The notes under the pieces: generated by a model
What the model was told of the DNA's origin: nothing
The model's input: only the letters and a program-made list of their open reading frames with translations
Databases searched by the model: none
Program-made: the position numbers and the translations under genes
Part shown: piece after piece, positions 59,607-64,000 of the stretch
How positions within the stretch are numbered: position 1 is the first letter of the stretch
Layout of the letters: each line of letters opens with the position of its first letter
NCBI RefSeq assembly: GCF_007655485.1
Contig: NZ_VJXQ01000001.1
Location: 190,633 to 254,632, forward strand
Direction: 5' to 3'
DNA: 64,000 nucleotides
From: Halobellus captivus
GTDB taxonomy: Archaea; Halobacteriota; Halobacteria; Halobacteriales; Haloferacaceae

Positions 59607-60755
59607 CTACCGGCGCGTCGCGAGCATCGCGGCGGCCGCGAGTGCAAGGAGGCCCGCCACCGCGCCGAAGCCGGGTGACTCCGTCGATGACGTCGCGGGC
59701 GACTCCTCCGGAGACGATTCCGGTTCTGCCGTCGACGTCGTCTGATCGCTCGCTGTCGTCGATTCATCCTCCTGCATCGATCGATACTCCGCGTACGCCT
59801 CGGGGTGCACCGCTTCGAGAATTTGCTCGGCGGCCTGCACCGACCGCGGTGCGGGCTGCTGGAGTAAGTTCGTCTCGATGCGGACGATTTTATCCTCTTG
59901 GACGGCGGTCGTGCTCTCGTAGGCCGCAGTGTCGGGAACGGAGCTGCCGGTGGGCACGATAATCCAGTCGGGATTCATCTCCACAACGGCCTCGTCGTTG
60001 ATCTGTTGGAAGCCCGAGATTCCCGCGTCGGCAGCGCCGTTTTCGAGTCCGCCCGTCCGCATCAGTTCGCCGATGAACGTGTCCTCACCGGAGGTGTATC
60101 CGTAAAAGACGTTCAGCCCGACCGGCCGCTCGGCGTCTTCGAGCGCGCGTTCCATCTGTTCGACCGACCGGCGGATGTCGTCAGCGCGCGCGGTTCCCGC
60201 CTCGCAGTTGCCGGTGAGTCGACCGACTCGCTCGGTCTTCTCGGCCACGTATTCCAGCGACGTCGGCTCTGCGAACACGTAAACCGGGATCCCTTGGGCG
60301 CGGATCTGCTCGACGCGCTCGGCCGACGCGCCGTAGGAGCTGTTCGGCACCAACACCAGATCGGGCGTTGCGTTCAACACGCGCTCGACGTCCGGACCGC
60401 TCGCCCCGGAGACGTTCGCCTTCTCGTCCGCGCCGTCGAGGTAGCTCGCGTACTGGGAGACGCCGACGACCTCGTCTTCGGCACCGATCTCCCACATCGT
60501 CTGCGCGGCGCTCGGGTTGAGCGTCACGATCCGCTCGGGATCGGACGTGAGGTTCACCTGGGAACCGGTGGCGTCGGTCTCGGTGTACGGGAACTCGCAG
60601 GTCGCCGCCTGTGAGTCCTGGCCGTGGCCGTGGTCCCCGTAAATCGACTCTGTGGAAATCGTTCTATCGGACGCCGTCGCGGCTCCGACGCCGACCGCCG
60701 GACCGGCCGCGGCGACGACGAGGAGCATCGCGAAGACGAGTGCGCTGCGTTGCAT
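59607..60755 (-). CDS. btuF: Cobalamin/siderophore ABC transporter substrate-binding protein with PGF-CTERM anchor
   Basis: A 382-residue exported protein. Signal peptide ([20 protein letters not shown]), then the BtuF/FepB-type clamshell with [25 protein letters not shown] and [15 protein letters not shown] Thr/Ser/Glu linker leads to SPGFG, a hydrophobic helix and terminal RR, the archaeosortase A PGF-CTERM signal, so the protein is lipid-anchored at the surface. It is divergent from btuC and shares its promoter region. B12 is the best guess; iron-siderophore is possible. Confidence 0.9.
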   Translation of the reverse strand: MQRSALVFAMLLVVAAAGPAVGVGAATASDRTISTESIYGDHGHGQDSQAATCEFPYTETDATGSQVNLTSDPERIVTLNPSAAQTMWEIGAEDEVVGVSQYASYLDGADEKANVSGASGPDVERVLNATPDLVLVPNSSYGASAERVEQIRAQGIPVYVFAEPTSLEYVAEKTERVGRLTGNCEAGTARADDIRRSVEQMERALEDAERPVGLNVFYGYTSGEDTFIGELMRTGGLENGAADAGISGFQQINDEAVVEMNPDWIIVPTGSSVPDTAAYESTTAVQEDKIVRIETNLLQQPAPRSVQAAEQILEAVHPEAYAEYRSMQEDESTTASDQTTSTAEPESSPEESPATSSTESPGFGAVAGLLALAAAAMLATRR

Positions 60756-60786
60756 AGCGTGCCCTGATCGCTAATGCAATAAGTAT

Positions 60787-60799
60787 TTGGCTAATCCAA
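60787..60799. promoter_or_regulatory. Palindromic site in the btuF-btuC divergent promoter
   Basis: TTGG-CTAAT-CCAA is a 4-bp-arm inverted repeat next to the TATA-like elements of both genes (TAAGTATTT for btuC; AATACTTATTGC on the other strand for btuF). It only loosely resembles the TTAGGC-NN-GCCTA palindromes elsewhere in the window, at 9 of 14 positions. It may coordinate both directions. Confidence 0.4.
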
Positions 60800-60801
60800 C
60801 T

Positions 60802-61833
60802 ATGCTTGTTACCGTGACCGTCAGAACGCGTGCCGTCGCGTGGTCGATCGCGCTCCTCGGAGCGCTCGCAGCCGTTATCGTCGCGAGCGCGGGGATCGGC
60901 TCGGTGTCGATCCCGCCGGAGACGGTCGCGAGGGTGTTGCTCTCTGCGGACCCGCTTCCGTTCGCGTTCGACGTCGGCCGAACGCATCGGATCATCGTCC
61001 TCGACGTCCGGCTTCCCCGGATCGTGCTGGCGGCGTTCGTCGGCTTCGCGCTCGCGACCGCGGGAACGGTGATGCAGGGCTTCTTCCGCAACCCGATGGC
61101 CGATCCGTCGATCGTCGGCGTCTCCTCCGGCGCGGCCGTCGGGGCCGTCGCGACGATCGTGCTTCCCTTCGCGTTCCCCTTCGGCCTCGAACTGCAGGGG
61201 GCGGCGTTCGTCTCCGCGGTTCTCACCGCCTTCGCCGTCTACCTCATCGCCACTGAGGGCGGACGGACGCCGACCGCGACGCTGCTTCTCGCGGGGGTCG
61301 CCGTGCAGACGTTCCTGGGGGCGATCATCTCGCTTCTGCTACTCTACAGCGGGCAGAGCATCCGACGCGTGGTCTACTGGCTGATGGGCCACCTCGGCGG
61401 GACGACGTGGGCGGAGGTGCGGGTGATCGCGCTGGTCCTGCCGCCGCTGTTCCTCCTCCTGCTCGTCTACGCCCGGGACCTGAACGTCCTGCTGCTCGGC
61501 GAGGAAGACGCCCACGCGCTCGGCATCGAAGTCGAGCGGACCAAGCGGCTGCTCCTCGCCGCGTCGAGCGTCGTCACCGCGGCCGCCGTGGCCGTGACGG
61601 GCGTGATCGGCTTCGTCGGGCTGATCGTCCCGCACGGGATGCGGCTCCTCGTCGGCCCCGACCATCGGATTCTGCTGCCGACGAGCGCGCTCGCGGGAGC
61701 CTCGTTTCTCGTCGCCACCGACACGTTGGCCCGCTCCGGCGCGGCCGAGATCCCCGTCGGGATCGTGACTGCGGCGCTCGGCGCGCCGTTTTTCCTCTAT
61801 CTCCTCCGCTCGCGGGAGGTGACGGGACTGTGA
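60802..61833 (+). CDS. btuC: FecCD/BtuC-type ABC transporter permease
   Basis: A 343-residue permease with about ten helices. It has the FecCD motifs: [40 protein letters not shown], and the coupling loop [38 protein letters not shown] is the conserved end. ATG 60802 was preferred over the TTG at 60787, which overlaps the palindrome. Its stop overlaps the ATPase start (GTGA). Confidence 0.92.
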   Translation: MLVTVTVRTRAVAWSIALLGALAAVIVASAGIGSVSIPPETVARVLLSADPLPFAFDVGRTHRIIVLDVRLPRIVLAAFVGFALATAGTVMQGFFRNPMADPSIVGVSSGAAVGAVATIVLPFAFPFGLELQGAAFVSAVLTAFAVYLIATEGGRTPTATLLLAGVAVQTFLGAIISLLLLYSGQSIRRVVYWLMGHLGGTTWAEVRVIALVLPPLFLLLLVYARDLNVLLLGEEDAHALGIEVERTKRLLLAASSVVTAAAVAVTGVIGFVGLIVPHGMRLLVGPDHRILLPTSALAGASFLVATDTLARSGAAEIPVGIVTAALGAPFFLYLLRSREVTGL

Positions 61834-63236
61834 GGGAGTCGAAACCCGAGGCGGACGCGTGCCCCGCTGCGACGGACACCGCTGTGGACGCGTCCCCCGC
61901 TGCGACCGACGGTCCACCAGTCCAGACTGACGACCCCCTCGTCGAAATCGACGGCCTCCGGGTCGGTTTCGGCGAGACGACGGTCCTCGATGGCGTCGAG
62001 GCCGCAGTCGATCGGGGCTCGTTCGTCGGACTCGTCGGACCCAACGGCGCGGGCAAGACGACGCTGCTGCGGACGATCAACGGGACGCTCGCTCCCGAGG
62101 CGGGGAGCGTCGCAGTCGACGGACGGAGAGTGCACGACCTCTCCTCGAAAGCCGCCAGCCGCCTCGTCGCGACAGTCCCGCAGGACACGAGCGTCGCGTT
62201 CGAGTTCGACGTCCGGGCGGTCGTCGAGATGGGGCGGAATCCGCACCGCTCTCGCTTCGGTGGCTGGCGCAAATCCGACACCGACGCCGTCGAACGAGCC
62301 TTCGAGTGGACCGATACCCGACAGTTCGCCGAGCGCGACGTTTCGACGCTTTCGGGCGGTGAGCGCCAGCGCGTCCTCCTCGCGCGAGCCCTCGCACAGG
62401 GGAGCCCGCTGTTACTCCTAGACGAGCCGACCGCCAGCCTCGACATCAACCATCAGGTCCGCACGCTCGAACTGGTGCGATCGCTCGTCTCGCGCGGAAA
62501 GACCGCCATCGCGGCGATTCACGATCTGAACCTCGCCGCGCAGTACTGCGACGAACTGCTGCTGCTCGCGGGCGGCGCGGTCGCCGCGCACGGACCGCCG
62601 GAGTCGGTGCTGACCGAGCGCGCCCTCGGAAACGCCTTCGACGCGAACGCGGTCGTCTCGCGTCACCCGGTCACCGGCTCGGTGTACGTCACCGCGCTAC
62701 CGGAGGGACGCCGTCCCGATCCCGATGCGTCGGCCGGTCGCGTCCACGTCGTCGGGGGCGGGGGAACCGCGGCCAGATACCTCTACGTCCTCGACGCCGC
62801 TGGCTACGACGTCTCCGCGGGTGCGCTGAATGTGGGCGACACCGACGCGGAGGCCGCCCGAAGTCTGGCGCTGGACGTCGTGACCGTCGACCCCTTCGCT
62901 GGCGTCGGTGACGACGCCCGAACCGCCGTCGACGAGCGGATCGATGAAGCGGACTGCGTCCTCGTCGCGGACGTGGAAGTGGGCGCGGGGAACCTCCCGA
63001 ACCTCAGGGCGGCGACGCGTGCGGACCGCCTCGTCCTCGTGGAGAGTCGCCCCTTCGAGGAGCGAAACTACGTCGGCGCGGATGCGAGGGCGGTCTACGA
63101 CTCGCTTCGAGCGCGAGCCCGGGTGGTCGAACCGCGAGAGGTTCCGAGCGCCGTCGCTGCCGCCGTCGAAGACGGCCCCCCCGCGATCGATCATCCCTGT
63201 GATGGCGCCGACAATCACTCAGATATCCGTCACTAA
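61830..63236 (+). CDS. btuD: BtuD-type ABC ATPase fused to an extra C-terminal domain
   Basis: A 468-residue protein starting at a GTG overlapping the btuC stop. After an acidic N-terminus it has a full ATPase: Walker [10 protein letters not shown], signature LSGGERQR, Walker [13 protein letters not shown] and H-loop AIHDL. From about residue 305 a second domain follows with [29 protein letters not shown], a Rossmann-like strand-glycine loop, then [19 protein letters not shown]. This extension is not part of normal BtuD and may bind a nucleotide or the corrinoid. Confidence 0.88.
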   Translation: MRESKPEADACPAATDTAVDASPAATDGPPVQTDDPLVEIDGLRVGFGETTVLDGVEAAVDRGSFVGLVGPNGAGKTTLLRTINGTLAPEAGSVAVDGRRVHDLSSKAASRLVATVPQDTSVAFEFDVRAVVEMGRNPHRSRFGGWRKSDTDAVERAFEWTDTRQFAERDVSTLSGGERQRVLLARALAQGSPLLLLDEPTASLDINHQVRTLELVRSLVSRGKTAIAAIHDLNLAAQYCDELLLLAGGAVAAHGPPESVLTERALGNAFDANAVVSRHPVTGSVYVTALPEGRRPDPDASAGRVHVVGGGGTAARYLYVLDAAGYDVSAGALNVGDTDAEAARSLALDVVTVDPFAGVGDDARTAVDERIDEADCVLVADVEVGAGNLPNLRAATRADRLVLVESRPFEERNYVGADARAVYDSLRARARVVEPREVPSAVAAAVEDGPPAIDHPCDGADNHSDIRH

Positions 63237-63416
63237 CCCGTCCACGTGTGACACTACCACACAGGGGAGAGCGGGCAGCGGGAGGGATCGACCGCATCGA
63301 TCTATCGGATCGGTATTGTGTTCGCACACGGCCGACACATTTTTTAGGCGCGCCTACAACTATGGTAATGAGAACGAGGCGGTGGTTCGGTTCTCACCGT
63401 CCTCACGTAACACAAA
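63237..63416. promoter_or_regulatory. tfb upstream region
   Basis: 180 nt. TTTTTA at 63341-63346 is the likely TATA box. It is followed by the palindrome at 63344-63357 and the short upstream ORF from 63368. The start of tfb lies about 50 nt beyond the expected transcription start, so this message has a leader, unlike most in the window. Confidence 0.55.
63344..63357. promoter_or_regulatory. Iron-box-like palindrome TTAGGC-GC-GCCTAC upstream of tfb
   Basis: The core TAGGCGCGCCTA is a perfect 12-bp palindrome. It matches the site at 40695-40708 at 11 of 14 positions and overlaps the 3' end of the TATA box in the same way. A DtxR-type or other palindrome-binding repressor is a likely candidate. 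Confidence 0.55.
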
Positions 63417-63424
63417 ATGAGTGA
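63368..63424 (+). CDS. Leaderless upstream ORF of 18 codons overlapping tfb
   Basis: MRTRRWFGSHRPHVTQNE, starting 27 nt after the first base of the TATA box, so its ATG would be at the transcription start. Its stop (63422-63424) lies 5 nt inside tfb, so translation of the two could be coupled. No RBS is visible for tfb itself. An ATG at 63362 in the same frame is an alternative. No peptide has been shown; regulation is inference. Confidence 0.45.
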   Translation: MRTRRWFGSHRPHVTQNE

Positions 63425-64000
63425 CGCCCTTCACACTCGCACGCGAGAGCGCACCGAGCGGCGACGCACGTGGCGCGATCACGACGGCGAGAACGAAACG
63501 ACGACGAACGACGCCGAAGAGCGCGAGGAGCCCTCGGAAGACGAAACCCTTCACTGCCCGGAGTGCGGCTCGACCGACCTCAAGACCGACGACGAACGCG
63601 GTGAAACCGTCTGTGGTGACTGCGGGCTCGTCGTTGACGAGGACTCGATCGACCGCGGGCCGGAGTGGCGCGCCTTCGACAGCGCAGAGCGCGACAAGAA
63701 GTCCCGTGTCGGCGCGCCGACGACGAACCTGATGCACGACAAGGGCCTGTCGACGAACATCGGCTGGCAGAACAAAGACGCCTACGGCAACTCCCTGTCG
63801 TCTACGCAGCGCCAGAAGATGCAGCGGCTGCGCACGTGGAACGAGCGCTTTAGGACCAGAGACTCGAAAGAGCGCAACCTCAAGCAGGCCCTCGGCGAGA
63901 TCGACCGGATGGCCTCGGCGCTCGGCCTCCCCGAGAACGTTCGAGAGACCGCGTCGGTCATCTATCGCCGCGCGCTCGACGAGGATCTGCTCCCCGGTCG
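63417..64000 (+). CDS. tfb: Transcription initiation factor IIB (TFB), 3' end beyond the window
   Basis: The visible 194 codons have the acidic/basic N-terminal extension, the zinc ribbon C47-x2-C50...C66-x2-C69 (LHCPECGSTD...VCGDCGLVVD), the B-reader/linker region with GPEWRAFDSAERDKKSRVGAP, and the beginning of the first cyclin fold. TFB recruits RNA polymerase to TBP-bound promoters. Haloarchaea have many TFB paralogs with specialised regulation; the N-terminal extension here may mark which one. Truncated by the window end. Confidence 0.92.
   Translation, partial: MSDALHTRTRERTERRRTWRDHDGENETTTNDAEEREEPSEDETLHCPECGSTDLKTDDERGETVCGDCGLVVDEDSIDRGPEWRAFDSAERDKKSRVGAPTTNLMHDKGLSTNIGWQNKDAYGNSLSSTQRQKMQRLRTWNERFRTRDSKERNLKQALGEIDRMASALGLPENVRETASVIYRRALDEDLLPG

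Overview
The window is a piece of a haloarchaeal genome (class Halobacteria). The evidence is high GC with strong GC3 bias, very acidic proteins, archaeal core genes (TFB, MBF1, archaeal triosephosphate isomerase, form III RuBisCO, GTP cyclohydrolase III, two-subunit 2-oxoacid:ferredoxin oxidoreductase), a PGF-CTERM surface anchor, and TATA-like boxes about 25 nt upstream of start codons, as expected for leaderless transcripts. Most of it reads as conserved chromosome. No tRNA, rRNA or CRISPR array was found.

Layout. 0.1-7.5 kb: Agl23-like membrane glycosyltransferase, ribH plus an aminotransferase, a MATE exporter, thiamine genes thiD-thiN and tenA. 7.6-9.5 kb: an NRAMP-related transporter lacking the metal motif, with a small P-loop NTPase; its upstream region shares an operator-like motif with tenA. 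9.6-16.1 kb: Hel308-like helicase, form III RuBisCO, a small membrane protein, ribose-1,5-bisphosphate isomerase, thioredoxin, and a DUF7521/winged-helix pair. 16.5-18.4 kb: an AT-rich partition cassette with a ParA ATPase, a probable ribbon-helix-helix partner and a long degenerate array of 8-bp repeats. 18.6-23.9 kb: AstE/AspA-like hydrolase, macrodomain protein, IMPase-like phosphatase, a membrane protein and two bacterial-PH membrane proteins. 23.9-28.7 kb: DabA/DabB inorganic-carbon uptake and an Lrp regulator. 28.8-39.5 kb: ABC-2 exporter, sugar dehydrogenase lipoprotein, Old Yellow Enzyme, DpsA, GTP cyclohydrolase III, DJ-1, OsmC, metallo-hydrolase and FAH-family genes. 39.5-40.2 kb: a decayed IS6-type element with intact ends and an 8-bp target duplication. 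40.4-45.3 kb: DUF1328 protein, a GMC dehydrogenase pair behind an iron-box-like palindrome, then hisC, an NMP kinase and a CDP-alcohol phosphotransferase. 45.3-52.9 kb: small zinc-ribbon and membrane proteins, an HtrA-like pseudogene, mbf1, tpiA, a DICT protein, a HerA-like ATPase, dinB and an Lrp regulator, with two copies of an apparently undescribed structured RNA element. 53.0-59.5 kb: porB/porA, aroC, a flavin-binding protein, aroA. 59.6-63.2 kb: btuF divergent from btuC-btuD. The window ends inside a tfb gene.

How the genes fit together. RuBisCO and ribose-1,5-bisphosphate isomerase are two of the three enzymes of the archaeal nucleoside/AMP pathway and lie about 1 kb apart; dabAB could feed them CO2. 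thiDN, tenA and possibly the NRAMP-like operon form a thiamine group. ribH and GTP cyclohydrolase III belong to riboflavin synthesis, aroA and aroC to the shikimate pathway.

Best candidates for something new: (1) the ParA/RHH cassette with its octamer array; (2) the duplicated RNA hairpin with its own promoter and a compensatory base pair; (3) the NRAMP-like/NTPase operon joined to thiamine salvage by a shared 23-nt motif; (4) the TTAGGC-NN-GCCTA palindromes over the TATA boxes of the dehydrogenase operon and of tfb, the latter with an 18-codon upstream ORF.
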